From Colletotrichum lupini (Eukaryota > Ascomycota > Sordariomycetes > Glomerellales > Glomerellaceae): a stretch of DNA of 64,000 nucleotides. Shown in pieces: positions 47,178 to 59,516 of this stretch. The stretch is from assembly GCF_023278565.1 (NCBI RefSeq), contig NC_064682.1, positions 806,001-870,000 of the forward strand. Direction: 5' to 3'. A program made the translations under genes and the position numbers. The first letter of the stretch is position 1. Every line of letters begins with the position of its first letter. The notes below the pieces were generated by a model. The model had not been told where the DNA came from, did not search any database, and saw only the letters and a list, made by a program, of their open reading frames with translations.

Positions 47178-50100
47178 TATAGCGTAGTTAGTAAATAACG
47201 GATTTATTTAGTATTAAGTAATAAACGACGTATTAAAAACTATTTCTAATTAATAAATTAATACGATATAAGTACCTCGAGCTCGCTACTTAACGAATTA
47301 TTATTTAGTATTTAATACCGAGGGGTTAATTTATTTAAGCTTTTTCCCTTAGTTCTTTTATTTAAGTATTATATTAATACTTTTTAATAAGATAATTTTA
47401 TTATTAAAAATAAGCGGCTCGTTAACTAATAATTACTACTTTAATTTAGTTAGTAACTTAGTGCGCTTAAGCTCGGTTTTTTCTTTTTAACTAAAAGTCT
47501 TATTTAATAATTTAATAATATTATTAGTTTATATATTAATAATACCGAATAATCTACTTTTTTTTATTAAGATTAGTAAGTATAGATCGAACGTAGATAT
47601 TATTATCTAGAGTATTTTTAAATAATACTTATTATATATTACTTATTAATAAGTACTAGATTTTACGAGACTATATAGTAGCTATACAACGTATAAAATA
47701 GTACCCTTGGGGTATAAATAACGGATCTAAGTTAGTAATTAAATAAAAACCTTATAATAAAGAGATTAGCTTGATTATATATATACTTAGGTAATATTTT
47801 ATAACTAAATAACATAGCCTTCTTAGATTAGGGTCGGGGCTAGGGCGAGGATTAGACATTAACTAGTTCTTTAAATTATCGGTAACTATATAAGGATCTC
47901 TTTTTTTTTTTTTTTATATACTTTTATATAACTAAGTAAGACTTTTTAATAAGGTTAAGTCTTAGGTTTTTAATTTTATTAACGAATTAAGACTTAAATA
48001 TCCTTATATCCTTATATTTAGGGCTAAGTTAAATAAATTTAATTACCTTTTTTTTTATTAATTTTAAAAGCTCTTTATTAATAGATTTTATAAAAAGTGC
48101 TCTTAGGTTAGTAATAATGCCCTTATTACGGAGCTTAGTAGCTAGCTTAAGATTTGCTTTTTTCTTTTAGATATAAAGTAGGTTATAATTATAAAAGTAT
48201 TATTACGGCCGCGCTATATTAATATTTTTTTAGTCCTCTTACTTTATAATAGAGGGTCGTTATTAACTATAATAACGATTTTATTAAGGATTTCATTTAT
48301 AATAGCGCTATTATTAATTAGCTAGTTAATTACGGGGATTAGTAAGCGGTTAACGTGCTTTATTATCGTAGCTAGCAACTTAGGGTTAACCTTTTCTAAG
48401 TACTAAGGTTGAATTATAATATCCTAGAAGCTTATTAGGCCGTGAGGTAATTTTATTACGTAAGTAATACTATTTATTAAAACGAGCTTAAATAGGCCTT
48501 TTTATCCCTTACTTTTTTATTAAACTTTAATATTTAACTATAGTAATAAATTAATAATATAAGAGATATTTAGTTTATTTTAAGTAGCTAGTACCTCGCT
48601 TATTTATTTATTAATATAAAGTTTACGGACTTCTCTTATTACTTTTTTAATTACCTCTATACGTTAAGTAATATTTAGTAACGGTAGAGATTTATTAAAA
48701 GTATATAAAAAAGCTTTAAAAATAAGGAGTATAGGAACGAGGCCGTTTAGGTTAACTATATTATTAACTACTTTAATTACGGCCTAAAGTATAGCCTCTA
48801 TACTTATTAATAAGTATTTATTTTAAATAATATTATATACCCTTTTAAGTACCGCGTGGTATTTTTTAGCCTTATTAATACTATTATAAGCTTTAATGAG
48901 TACTTTTTTAACCTTAATAAATATAGATTTAGTAAAAGATTTAAACTCTATAGTATTAAAGTTTTTATTAGTATTTATAATAATTTAGTCTAGCGGACTG
49001 AGGTAGACGTCGATTTAATATAGCTAAAGAGCTTTTTATATATACTTTATAATTATATTTATAAAGAACCTTATTATTTAGAAGGAAGTAGTAGTATTAA
49101 CGACGTAAAATACTAGTCGGTTAGTATTTTTATAATTTATTAAGTATATTACGTTAATTACGTCTTTATAATTAAAATCGTAATTATTTTATAAAGTAAA
49201 TTTAAATTAGCTAGGGGTAGTAGCGTTAAGTTAGTATTATTAATAGATTTTCGTAAGTTTTTTGAGGGCTACGACTTTTATATCGTTATTAAACTACTAG
49301 AATAGTTTTAGGAGATAAGGAACCGAAGAGTAGCCGAAGTGCTAATATAAGCGGCGTAATTTACTCTCCGTTAAGTAGTTAGTAATAGCTTTTTTATTAT
49401 TAAAGAATAAAAGCTAAGGGTGTCCTTATTTACGAATAATAAGTACTATAATATTTCTTTTAATTAGTAAGTTATTAATATTATTAAAGTATACTCCTAG
49501 CTTATTTATGTCCCTTAGGTAATATAAAAAAGGAGTATTAGTTAGTAAAATATAAAAAGTAATATTACTAAATAGGGTACTAATAACTATAGATCTTAAT
49601 AACCTTACGGGTTTATTATTACTAAATTAAATACTTATTTTACTAGCTCTAGAGGTATTAAGAGTAATTTCGGGTTATTATTACTATAATATAAGGAGTT
49701 AAGGGTAGCTCGTAATTAAGAATTCTATAGTACTAGTATTAGGTATAATACTTTAGAAGTCCTCTAACGAGTACTTCTTATTTAATAAAAAGGAGGTTAC
49801 TAGTTCCGTAGGCTTAATTAACTTATTAATAGAGGTAGTATTAGTAAGGCTATACTTTATTACTTAGGTAATAAGGATATTTATAAGGGTTTTATTACTA
49901 ACAGTAGTTATAAAGTATGCTATTAAGATCTAGACTTCGTCCTCGTAGTTATTTTTATAGTTAAAGTCGAGGCTATTAAAGTATTAGATTATAGTATTAT
50001 TATTATTATTATCGTTAGTAAGGGCGGTTTTTTTATAAAAGGCGAGGAACTATAAATATAAGCTCGGTATAAATTTTTTATTTTTATTTTTACTATTTTT

Positions 50101-52640
50101 ATACTTCCTATATACTTAACGTCGCTCTTTTTCTAAGTACTTAGTTAATTAATAGCCGGTCTTATAATAAACAAAATACTTTTTATTAATAGTACTACGG
50201 CTACGTTAATTTTATTTATTAAATTAGGTTTTTTTATTAGAGCCGCTATAAATACGGTCGGTTTAGTAAGTAGCGGGGACCTTTTTATTATAAGTACTAT
50301 TTTAGAAATATTACTACTACTTATTATAGTTACGCTCTTTTTTTATAATATTAATCGAAGTACTAAGCTAGTAGTAAATATTAATAAATATAGGTACTAA
50401 GTTAAGTATAATAAGTTCATATTTTAGTATACTATTTATATAATAAAAGAGTTAGTTACTTATATTAAAAATAGATCCCTAAGTAGTGAGTGCCTCGTAG
50501 AGGATTATAATATAATTAATTAGTACTTATAGAATTTATTAATTTAACTTACTTAAGTTCTTACGACCTATAGAGTATTAGTAAAGGTTATAGAGCTTAG
50601 CGAAGTAGTTTTAATAGTTCGTAAGTAGCTCGAAGTATTTTTAGGTCCTTTAGTATATTATATCGAAGCTAAGCGGGTTAGAAGTATTACTAAATTAGTT
50701 AAAGTAGAAGGTTAATACTCTTTTTTAAGTATATTTAGGAAAGTACTAGAATAGTATTATTTACTAATTCTTATTTATTAATATAGTATTCTAAAAATCT
50801 AAAGCTTTTTATTAAAAATATTATATTTCTTATTATTATACTTATTCTTATTATTATAGAGCTTAGCGAGGTTAGTTAATTAGTAAGTATTAAGTATAAT
50901 ATTATTTTTAGTTTTTATATTAAAATATAGTATTTAACGGGGTGGATTTCGCTATTAACTAATAATAACTTTTTTTTTTTTTTAATTTTTTTTTTAGAGA
51001 GGCGGTAGGTTAATTAGTTAATAGCGAGGCTAAGGTTAGAATTTTAATTACTAAGATTAAGTAAGTTAGGGTTATACGGATTTTTTTATTATTTTTCTAG
51101 CTTATTAAATAAGATCGTTAGTATTTACTAACTATAGGAATAATAAGTAAAAGAAGTAAGGATTATAATATAATATATTAAAATATTTAATATAGTTATA
51201 ATAAACTATAATCTTTTTAGAAATTTAAACAAAGAAGTATTAAGTATTAAGGGCGCTAATAGTCTTTTTTACTATTTAATTACGATTTTTAATTATTAAA
51301 TTAATACTATTATTTATAAAAAAGCTTTTTAGCTTCTTAAGAATCGCACTTTTTATTTTTAAAAAGTCCTCTATTTCTTAGCTTTAAAAGTCGGTTTTAA
51401 AGTCTTTTTATAGCTCCTCGCCCGTTAGGCTATTTCGATAGTAATATCTTATTATATAAAGGATAAAAGTATTACGCTTTTTATTATTTATAAGGGCGGG
51501 TATAATATTAAATAAGCCCTATTAAGTTAGGTTAATATAGTCTTATTAGCGAATTAGAATTAAGTATAGTTTTGTAATTTAAAAGTATAAGTAGGCTAGA
51601 GGTAATATTAACTAATCGTTAGACCCTTTTTGCTTATTATTAGGGCCGGTAGTTATTATAGTATATTTATAAAGTAAGTTATATAGTAAAAGATTATTAT
51701 AAAATATAATTATTATATTATAATTATAGTATAACGTTAGTTAGGTTAGAAAGAGTAGTAGGTCGGGTATAGCGATCGTTTTAATAGTAGTGAGCAGGTT
51801 ATTATTATTAGTTAGAAAATTTTGTTTTTTTAACGAGGTATATAAATAGAAGGTTATTAAGGTTAGTAAAAGGTTATAAAAAGGGAAAAAAGGTTTTTTA
51901 TAACCGTATTTTTAGTAATAAATAGAGGATTTTATTAGTTACTAATTAGCGATTCTTTTTAGTATTTCTCGTACTTTATTTTACTAGTCTAGTTTCGGAG
52001 CTTTTATTAAGTTAAAAGGAGGTGGATTTATTAGTAATATAAAATAGATCCCTATTATTACTGCTATTAAGATTTTTTTTTTTTAATATTTTAGAATATT
52101 TCGCTATTAGCGAGAGATTTATTATTAACGTATTTATAATTTTAAAGGTTTTATTATTATTAAGCGCTAGTACGCTAACGATTATTAAATTAATTTTTGA
52201 GTAGTTAATCTCTTTTTACTTATTACTAATTTAAAGTAGTACTTAGTTATAATATATTTAAAATAGATGTTTTTATAAGTAGTTCGATCAAAGGGAAGTT
52301 AATAATAATAATAAGGCTAGTAAAAATAACATTAATAATAGAAGCGAGGTTAATAATAATAATAAAGTAGTTAATCTTTTTATAGTAGTAATTTTAATAA
52401 AAGAGATTATATATAATAGAGCGCGCTCTTAATAGCTTATAATTAATTAATTAATCGTTAGCTAGTAGTAGTAAAGGAGAGTTAAAGTAGTATAAACTAG
52501 GCTACTTATTATTAGTTAAATAAATAGAACTAAGTTAATAAGTTAAAATAGCTAGCGAAGTAGGTTAAGGCTATTTTTTTTATAGTTATATCCTTATCAA
52601 CTTATAATAAAAATATATATATAATTTAACTACTAATTAG

Positions 52641-52869
52641 TATTAGTATATACGTACGTAAGTTAGACCTTTTAGTTACGACTAGGTTAATAAGTTAGTA
52701 TAGGTCTATTATGTGTGTGTGTATAGGAGGGGAAGATCGTGGGCAGAGCCCGCGGTCCCTTAGTGGGTATAGGTAGGTGGAAGGGTCCGTCTGCACGGGC
52801 CCAGACTGCCTACCTACCACCCCTACTTAACTACCTAATAGGGCCCCTTTTCTGCCTCGTAATCTAACA
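52641..52869 (-). repeat. Right LTR of copia-2 (229 bp)
   Basis: Direct repeat of 44106-44334. From about 52705 outward it is nearly RIP-free (GTGTGTGTGT, CTGCACGGGCCCAGACTGCC), whereas its inner start carries TA in place of TG. Confidence 0.92.
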
Positions 52870-53292
52870 CTGTGCTTTCTGTAAATGAACTGGATGAGAA
52901 GATGCTAAGAAATGCGAGTTTGCACAAACTTTTCTACTTGGTTGATATGGATACGGTATTTTAAAGCTTGAGTTATTGTTACCGGATACATTCGCCTGAA
53001 AAGATCTGGCTTTGCTATAGCCTATCTGTAGCCTACTTAGGTATCCCATGATTTCGGTCTGACAACCTGACAAATACCTGCTCCGGCCAGCCCGACCAGA
53101 GACATCGAAGATGGCGACAACTGAGAGAGCATTTTGGCTGATTTTCAATAAGTCAAGAGAAATTTCGTGTTAGGAAGGGAAATTAAATCAAAAAGCGATT
53201 AATTTACGGAATAAAACGACCGACTTGCTCAACTCTGGCTTTCGACGGCCCTTCTTGGATTGCCTACTGCTCTGCTCAGCCACAATCAACCA
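52870..53292. other. Short flank between copia-2 and tRNA-Met
   Basis: Normal composition. A 94-codon minus ORF (52864-53148) ends within the LTR and has no recognisable feature, so I do not call it a gene. Confidence 0.5.
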
Positions 53293-53398
53293 GTCTCTGT
53301 GGCTCAGTCGGTAGAGCGTTGGTCTCATATTACATACATATGACGCTAGATTATCTAGGGATATCCAAAGGTCGCAAGTTCGAGCCTTGCCAGGGACA
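53293..53398 (+). tRNA. tRNA-Met (CAT) with intron
   Basis: A complete cloverleaf can be drawn. Acceptor GTCTCTG pairs with CAGGGAC, followed by discriminator A. D-arm region TGGCTCAGTCGGTAGAGC matches the A-box, and T-arm TCGCAAGTTCGAGCCTTGCC holds the B-box. Anticodon loop CTCATA gives CAT. About 34 bp between the anticodon loop and ATCCAAAGG is an intron at the canonical position after base 37. The internal T-rich T-arm type suggests elongator rather than initiator, which is inference. A TTTCTTTT stretch follows directly as a pol III terminator. Confidence 0.9.
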
Positions 53399-53405
53399 TT
53401 TCTTT
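53399..53405 (+). terminator. Pol III terminator of tRNA-Met
   Basis: TTTCTTTT-type T-run (53399-53406) directly after the discriminator base. Confidence 0.45.
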
Positions 53406-53406
53406 T

Positions 53407-54445
53407 GCTGTACGGCCCTTTTGCACGATGCTTTCAACAAGACCGTTGTTTTTGCCATGTTCTTCCACAATCATCATGTTGTTTGTTGTGTCTTTGAGTT
53501 TTGAAAAAGCTAGCGCCATGTGATTGTTTGACTTGGAGGATCCCTGGCGAGTGACGCGAACACGTGCCAATCGGGACATTTTCGGATCATGCCTTTTTGT
53601 TGATGGCCATCGACCCGCAAGGGGTTCCCAGGGGAGCCTGATGAGGTAAGGTGCCTTAGGTAAGGCGGGTGAGCCCCGGATGCCTCCCGCCCCCGCCTGC
53701 GACCTTTCCCCTTCCAATGTCACGGTGCGACTGCGACTTGCGACTGCCAAACCCCTCCATCCCTCCACATTTCCTACACCTCCGACACACCTTCGCCTAC
53801 AAGCAGATCGGTCCATCGTCATTGCCTGGTCTTCCCTAGGTCATTTACGGCTGGCGGTCACAAGGGTTCAGAAAGCGCATATTAAGCCAAGCCTTTGCTG
53901 CGTCCAACTTGGGCAGTTTGCCAGTGGCCATCTGATGGACCGACCTGTCACAGCTCGCCCTAAACCATGTCACGGACACCTTCCACACAGACGATGCAGC
54001 CAGCGCCTCTAGCTCTGACATAATGCATCGGTTCGCCCTACCCCCCTCTCGCCGACACCGACGGCTCATGGCTGGCGCAGACTGTAGCTGAGAGCCCATA
54101 TTCCCAGCTATTCTTCGTCCCAGCTGAGACATACGCCTATTACCCCGTACTGCCTACGTCCATTCATCTGCTCTAGGTCGCCTACCCAAGGTGCCGCACC
54201 TCCCACCACCATCTTCCACCGTTTCCCGTCAACTAGGAACAGCTGCCTTCGAGACACATCTGCCTTTCAGCCTTGGATCATCAGCCTACCAACCACTTCG
54301 TCGCCAAGGCACCAGGAGTACCCTTTTCGAGTCACATTGCTTACCTCGCCGACCAAGTGACCGTCGATTCATTGTCAAGAGGCGAAGGTTGCACACAGAG
54401 AGACATATCTATAAAGACTTGTAGGCAGCGCCGAACATCGAAACC
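53407..54445. other. Intergenic region and promoter side of the App1 gene
   Basis: About 1 kb of normal composition with C/T-rich tracts typical of constitutive fungal promoters. ORFs here (53355-53822 minus, 53680-54012 plus) show no family features. TATCTATAAAGACTTG at about 54407-54421 is a possible TATA-like element just upstream of the start codon at 54446. Confidence 0.45.
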
Positions 54446-55794
54446 ATGGCGGCTAAAGACGACGGCAAGAGCCCCGCGGCATTCGCAGACGAGATGCAGA
54501 AGCAAACCCGCAAAGAACGTCGCTTCGACGAGGTCGAGGCACAGCTCCCCAACCCAACAGTGCCGACCCTGCAGGCGGCCTTCGCGAGCGCCACTGGCAT
54601 CCTGTCGCATCTCGGCAGCTACAACCCCTGGGGCAAACCCGTGACCGACGACGACATCGTCTGGCTTCTGGACAACACAGCATACAAGCCCTCCCGTCTA
54701 GGCAGCTGGCAAGCCGAGTTCGTTGCCGCGATTTTCGAAAAGGAGCCGAAATGCAAGGTGGTCGATATCGTGCAGGGCGTCGCCGAGAAGCTTGGGCTCT
54801 CGGACGATGCAGAGGAGCGCAAGACCATTGAGGAGCGGATCATGCCGTTCCTATGGGACGTGCAGCCGGCGCGGCACCTCCGTGTCGTGCATCAGAAGAA
54901 GGAGCTTAAGCTGGGCCCCTCGGGGTCGAATGGCATCACTACGGATACACTCAAGATCCACGAGCAGCCCACCGGTTCGACGGTCACGTCCAGCGCAGCG
55001 GTGCCGCGTGGCGCGACGGGCTTGTTGGAGATGAAGACGTTCTTCGCTGCTCCAGAGGGATGGGCAATCATCTCAGGTACGTCAACATAAGCACCAAGAC
55101 CTTGCCATGGTGGTTCGCTAACACGGCACTACACAGACATCGACGACACCATCAAATTGACGCAGACGAGCGACCCCATCGGCATCCTCCGCGAGACCTT
55201 TGTCAACGAACCGAGACCAATTGAGGGCATGCCAGAGCTGTACCGGAACATCTCAGCACTCTTGCCGCAGGAGTCGCCATGGTTCTACCTCTCGGCTTCC
55301 CCATACAACCTGTACCCGTTCCTGAGGGAGTTCCGCGACAAGTACTACCCGCCCGGGTCCATTATTCTCCGCGATTCAAGCTGGAAGACGGTTGCAGGCT
55401 TGCTGTCGGCGCTGACCATGGCCACGGAGCAGTACAAGGTGGAGCGCATGAAGAAGGTGCACGAGTGGCTTCCGAAGAGGAAGTTCATCCTGATTGGTGA
55501 CTCCACACAGTCCGACCCCGAGGCTTATGGTGATATGTGAGTACTTCTATTCCCTTCCTCAAGGCTTTTGAGCAGGCATTAATCAACAATCACAGCTACC
55601 GCGAATTCAAGGGCTGGATCAAGCTCATCTTGATCCGCAAGGTCACTGACATTGCGGCCATTGGCATCTCCGCAAAGAACGAGCCAGAACGTTTCGAGAA
55701 AGCTTTCAAGAACATCCCTCGCGATGACTGGTTCGTCTTTGAGAACCCCGTCGACTGTAACAAGATTGTTCGCGACACCATTGCTCAAGGCTGA
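54446..55794 (+). CDS. App1-type phosphatidate phosphatase
   Basis: 409 aa from three exons: 54446-55076, 55137-55536 and 55596-55794 (introns 60 and 59 bp, clean GT-AG). The second half is an App1/DUF2183 catalytic domain of the HAD-like fold. It has the DxDxT signature DIDDT at residues 211-215 (acyl-phosphate nucleophile and acid/base Asp) and a GDSTQSDPEAYGD block at 331-343 that supplies the Mg2+-binding residues. The yeast relative App1 dephosphorylates phosphatidate to diacylglycerol at actin patches and endocytic membranes; the same role is likely but not shown. No signal peptide or membrane segment. It is shorter than yeast App1, lacking the long C-terminal Pro-rich tail, as is usual in Pezizomycotina paralogues. 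Intact, no RIP marks. Confidence 0.93.
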
Positions 55795-57270
55795 AGAAAT
55801 GAAGCAACAAGCTTTTCCGGAACATGGGATAAATTGAACCGTATGAAACAGAACAACAGGTGGGAATACATGGAAAGCCACGCACCGGGGTTTCTGGCGC
55901 AGGGAAACATTCTCTTTTTCCGTATGGTTTGAACACGACCGTCACGACTTGGGGCCTCGAGAAGATATGTAGCGATCCTAATACCATTTTAACATGATTA
56001 GCTCTTCCTCCCTGTCGAGGACGATGTCTCTTTCTTAGTATCGCCTCTTTTGACCCCAATCGACTTCCCCCATTCCCTCCACCCTGACTTTACCTGTATC
56101 TTATCCAGATTGTCGTTGACCAAGCAGGATCTGGTACCATACGCCACCTGTGCCTTTCTTATTTAACCAGCAGGCCGGGGGATTAGAGAGCGCAGTGCCT
56201 ACCTACCTATTTGTGCTTGGAAGAAGTCACGTCCGCCCTCCTAGTTAGGTGGATTTACCCGGCACCGCTGCTGCCTTCCGTACATTCTTGAACAAGAAAC
56301 TTGCTGCGTATTAGGATGGGACAAGTGTCTTTGGGGGCAGACTCTTCCATGGGTACTTCACCTATCCATTCCCCCACCCAGAGAGCTTGCGTATCTCAGT
56401 CGCGTTCATCCAACAACTCGGGTCATGATACGTATCTGTTCTGAACTCGAACTTTACCCAAGGGAAAGCGTTGTTGAGTATTCTGTCTCTTTCCTACTTG
56501 CCTTCCAATGCTTTTGAGTAGGTGTAATACGTTCTGTATCTTGAGGGTCCTGCAGAAAACGAAAGCATGCCAAGTTTCCACTCATTGAAGACGGTTGTTG
56601 TGGACGAAGGACCACTTGCTCGCACTGATTGAGGTGAGGCCGAGCCTTCGGCTATAGTTGGCCAGTATTTTGTGATTTCATATGAGGCAGCACACGTAAG
56701 CTTGAGAGACTGAAGGGGACGCTGGCAGGAGATGATAGCAAGGCAGGTTGAGGGGGGGGGGACTTGAGTTGCCTTTCTTTCTGTTGTAAATGAGGCGTAA
56801 TTGCTGGCCGGCAATTACGGTTCTGTTTTTGTACGACACTTTCCAATGTTGCGGACGAGGACTTTCCTCCAAAGAAAGGCAGAAGTCGGCTCTTCCGTCA
56901 AGACAGAATCTACCCCTTGCCGCATCAGCCCGTGGGCAGTCCCGGGAAGGAGGAAGTAGCAAATGGTATTTCCTGCCACAGAGAGCCACCATCTTTAGAA
57001 GAACTCACTTCCCTCCATTGACATGACCCACCGTTTACACTGGCCTCCTACGCCTCCCACCTCCACAACTTCACTTCTCTTCCTGACCACATTCAACACC
57101 ACGAACACCAACTTTGACTTTTTGGTCCAGCAACACTACTTCATTCGTTGTACATATGTCAGAAAACAGAGAGCCTCTTACTATCCATCAAACTCAACAT
57201 CCGTTCGCTATCTTGTTCTGCGCCGATTTGTCCTTCCCACTTGGGCCCGAATACACCACCGCTTTTCGTC
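55795..57270. other. 1.5-kb region without a supported gene
   Basis: Contains the 3' flank of the App1 gene, a ten-G run at about 56751-56760, and a 48-bp palindromic motif at 56784-56832 listed separately. ORFs on both strands are short and featureless. Confidence 0.5.
56784..56832 (-). repeat. Unmutated copy of the 48-bp palindromic motif
   Basis: CGTAATTGCTGGCCGGCAATTACG (56796-56819) is a near-perfect palindrome. With flanking sequence it matches the reverse complement of the two RIP-changed copies at 21575-21680. It may be a remnant end of a small inverted-repeat transposon. Confidence 0.65.
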
Positions 57271-57894
57271 ATGTCTATCAACAGTAACTCACCCCCGCCT
57301 GTTTACGAACTCCGAGATATGCAGCCAGCAAGCCCAGGCGTACCTATAGCCTTGGGCGCACCTGCAGTACCAGACGTACCTGAAGTACCAGGCCCAATCG
57401 CAGCTTGGACACCGAGCGCCAAGAAATACATAGCGCTTACCTAGGTCCTCGGCGGTCTCTGGTTTCTCTTTTCGGTAATACTGTTTTCATGCGATGCCGC
57501 TGTGATCTTCTACAGCTATGCCAAGGGCATCCACAACAGTACAGAGTTCTTCATCTATGGATTAGTCGGCGCTCTTTTCGATGGATTCCTCGCCGCAAAC
57601 ACGATGTACGATTTGCTTCGACAGCGCAATGGTACTTTCAAGCATACTCTTTTATGCATATCCTGGACCCAATTCTTCGCGACCAGTACCATCAACCTGC
57701 TTATCGTTGTGGTTTGCCTCGGCAGCTTCAGGTCTCACGATCTCAGAAGCGACTGCTGGGTGATAGCCTCTCATTGCAACACATTGGCGGCGTCCCTCAT
57801 CTCCATTCTGCCACTTTATCGGACTCTTTTCAAGAGTGAACCCGGCCGCTGCGAGTGCATGAATGGTGTGCAGGCTCCTGGCGATGTTGTATGA
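57271..57894 (+). CDS. Putative four-helix membrane protein, frame split by one amber codon
   Basis: One frame runs from ATG 57271 to TGA 57892-57894 (207 codons), with a single TAG at codon 58 (57442-57444). Before it is a Pro-rich cytosolic-looking head (ALGAPAVPDVPEVPGPIAAW). After it come four hydrophobic segments of about 20-25 residues: VLGGLWFLFSVILFSC, FIYGLVGALFDGFLAAN, ATSTINLLIVVVCLG and HCNTLAASLISILPL. The layout resembles small fungal MARVEL-like membrane proteins, but I see no diagnostic motif. The TAG sits in ALT-stop-VLGG, where a Trp (TGG) or Gln (CAG) codon would fit. Alternatives are a 69-nt in-frame intron from GTACCTGAAG (57376) ending at that TAG, or readthrough. Call could be a recent pseudogene. 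Confidence 0.55.
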
Positions 57895-58461
57895 TTGCGG
57901 TTGGGCAAATCTGGACGGGCACGCCGCACAAAGCTGAGCCCTGACAAGGCAATGGCGTGAGTGCGATCTCAACAATCATATCCTGCAACACCATCATCAT
58001 CAGGTGTGGTTTCATGAGGGCTGACGCATTTGAAATCAGATCATGACAATCTTGCAGTGCTCTCTGGAGTAATGGCTCGAGCGAAAGTCGAAGCAGAAGA
58101 ATAAAGAGATATGGCAGCGGACGGCTCTCAGGGCAATGGATGGGAGTAGCCTACACAAACAGCGAGAGCATGAGTTAGTATTTGGGTGGAAACGATATGT
58201 AAGGTAGCGTTCAGGCACTTGAATAGCAATACAAACGACAAAGTCTGTCTGTTGAGAAAGCTTGGCCACTCTGGGCTGGAGTCTTGAATCTTCCCTGATG
58301 CATGTCATGAAGCTGCCTGCCTGACGAAACGTCACGCTCTCAGAGGAACAAAATTGATCGCGATTGGGTAGAATGCCTTGAACGCATAGCAATTGAACGA
58401 GCAGTATCTTTTTAATTTCTTTTCAGAGAGGTAGATAATATCATAAATAAGATACCGAAGC
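57895..58461. other. Intergenic region between convergent genes
   Basis: No supported gene. A 118-codon minus ORF (58036-58392) has no recognisable feature. Confidence 0.5.
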
Positions 58462-58797
58462 TCAAATACAAGGCTTATTCAGAAGACCACTGGGCTTGAC
58501 GCAGAAGAGGGTGCACTCCCCGACCTCAATCTGGTGCTGCTCGGGGCCGACCCACTGCTGGCAGTCGTACCACTCGGACCAGTCCTTCTTGTCGGTCCAG
58601 GCACCCGGGCCGGCGCCCTTGCGGACGCAGTTGCGGCCGTCCACGTTGATGATTTGGTTCAGGATAACATTTTGGCGGTGGTTGTTGTATTGGTCTTTCG
58701 TGCAGGTGTGTCCTGCGAAGGAGGAGCAGCAGATGTTGATTGCGTAGGAGGTTCCTGCGGCGGCGAGGAGGAGGAGGGGAGTTATTGAGGGGAGCAT
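58462..58797 (-). CDS. Small secreted cysteine-rich protein, 8 Cys
   Basis: 111 aa, single exon. Residues 1-19 form a signal peptide (MLPSITPLLLLAAAGTSYA with an AxA-like SYA site). The mature part has eight cysteines at 23, 24, 32, 57, 79, 95, 99 and 110, an even number suggesting four disulfides, and is rich in Trp (67, 73, 76, 82). There is no hydrophobin eight-Cys pattern, since the adjacent Cys pair is at the start only and the protein is not strongly hydrophobic. No CFEM or other domain recognised. Such proteins in filamentous fungi are often effectors or antimicrobial proteins; here this is inference only. Long intergenic regions on both sides are typical of effector-like genes. Intact. 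Confidence 0.8.
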   Translation of the reverse strand: MLPSITPLLLLAAAGTSYAINICCSSFAGHTCTKDQYNNHRQNVILNQIINVDGRNCVRKGAGPGAWTDKKDWSEWYDCQQWVGPEQHQIEVGECTLFCVKPSGLLNKPCI

Positions 58798-59510
58798 TTT
58801 GGTAGTCGATGTGGGGGTAATGTGTTTTTTGACAGTGGTGGGGAGGAAAGTCTTGGGTGATGGGGATGTAAGAGATGGTTGTCCAAGCCGTTTGTGGTCA
58901 TTGATGAAGCTTTATATTCACAGGTCTTTGACTTCAGGGGATACCGCTTCTTGCGATGTAAGCGTTTATATCCGGACAGCCGTGTAAGCTTTTCTAGTAG
59001 GAGTCGTGGAATCGCGTAGGTTCAATTCTTCAATCTAGTACGCATTTTTGAGATTCTGTGTAATCTCGGGTCTCGGGCATGTAGTTTGCGGCATTTCGGC
59101 GAAGGGGCAGAGAAATGACCTAGACGTGGAATAAAAAGACTAATTGATTGAATACGAGGGAGCGCAGGCCAGGAACCGGTAGGAGTTGTCGCGAGGAAAG
59201 CTTAACTTGAAGGACTGGAAAGCTTATAAGAAGTCCGTGCTTTACTGGGTTGACCTTTGGTTTGCTTGCAGACGATCGTGACTTATTTCCTTCACTCCGT
59301 ACATGTAAACCGAGCAAGATGCTCTGAAGCGCTGGGTCAGTGGAGGGCGGTCCTTGGTGGCAACGTTCGGGCAGTCTCAGTGCACGGCAAGATGACTGGC
59401 AGCGAGATCATACAGAAGACATTGGTAGCAGCTCCTCAAGAGCTAGAGATAACGATGAGGTCGTTGCTATAAAATCTAATTAGTCGGGTCTGGTTTTGAT
59501 AGGGAATGTG
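58798..59510. other. Upstream region of the secreted-protein gene
   Basis: Promoter side of the minus-strand gene ending at 58797. No gene supported. Confidence 0.45.
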
Positions 59511-59516
59511 TGCTCT

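Larger units (their letters stand above)
44106..52869 (-). mobile_element. Copia-2: complete Ty1/copia retrotransposon with nested pogo-2
   Basis: 8.76 kb including a 1.89-kb pogo insertion, so about 6.9 kb by itself. LTRs of 229 bp (44106-44334 and 52641-52869) start TGTTGG and end TAACA. Flanks CTATG (44101-44105) and CTGTG (52870-52874) are a 5-bp target duplication with one G-to-A difference of RIP type. Minus-strand order: gag with a zinc-knuckle-like C..C....GC segment at about 50110-50180, then pol, ending with RNase H at about 44960-44830 that matches the copia-1 RNase H region. Stops throughout make it inactive. Its left LTR faces the MBL pseudogene start 60 bp away. Confidence 0.9.

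Noticed and set aside
52864..53148. 94-codon minus ORF next to copia-2
   Set aside because: Its stop lies inside the LTR and nothing in it resembles a known protein.
53319..53822. ORFs over the tRNA-Met locus
   Set aside because: They run through the tRNA and its flanks; the tRNA fold explains the sequence.
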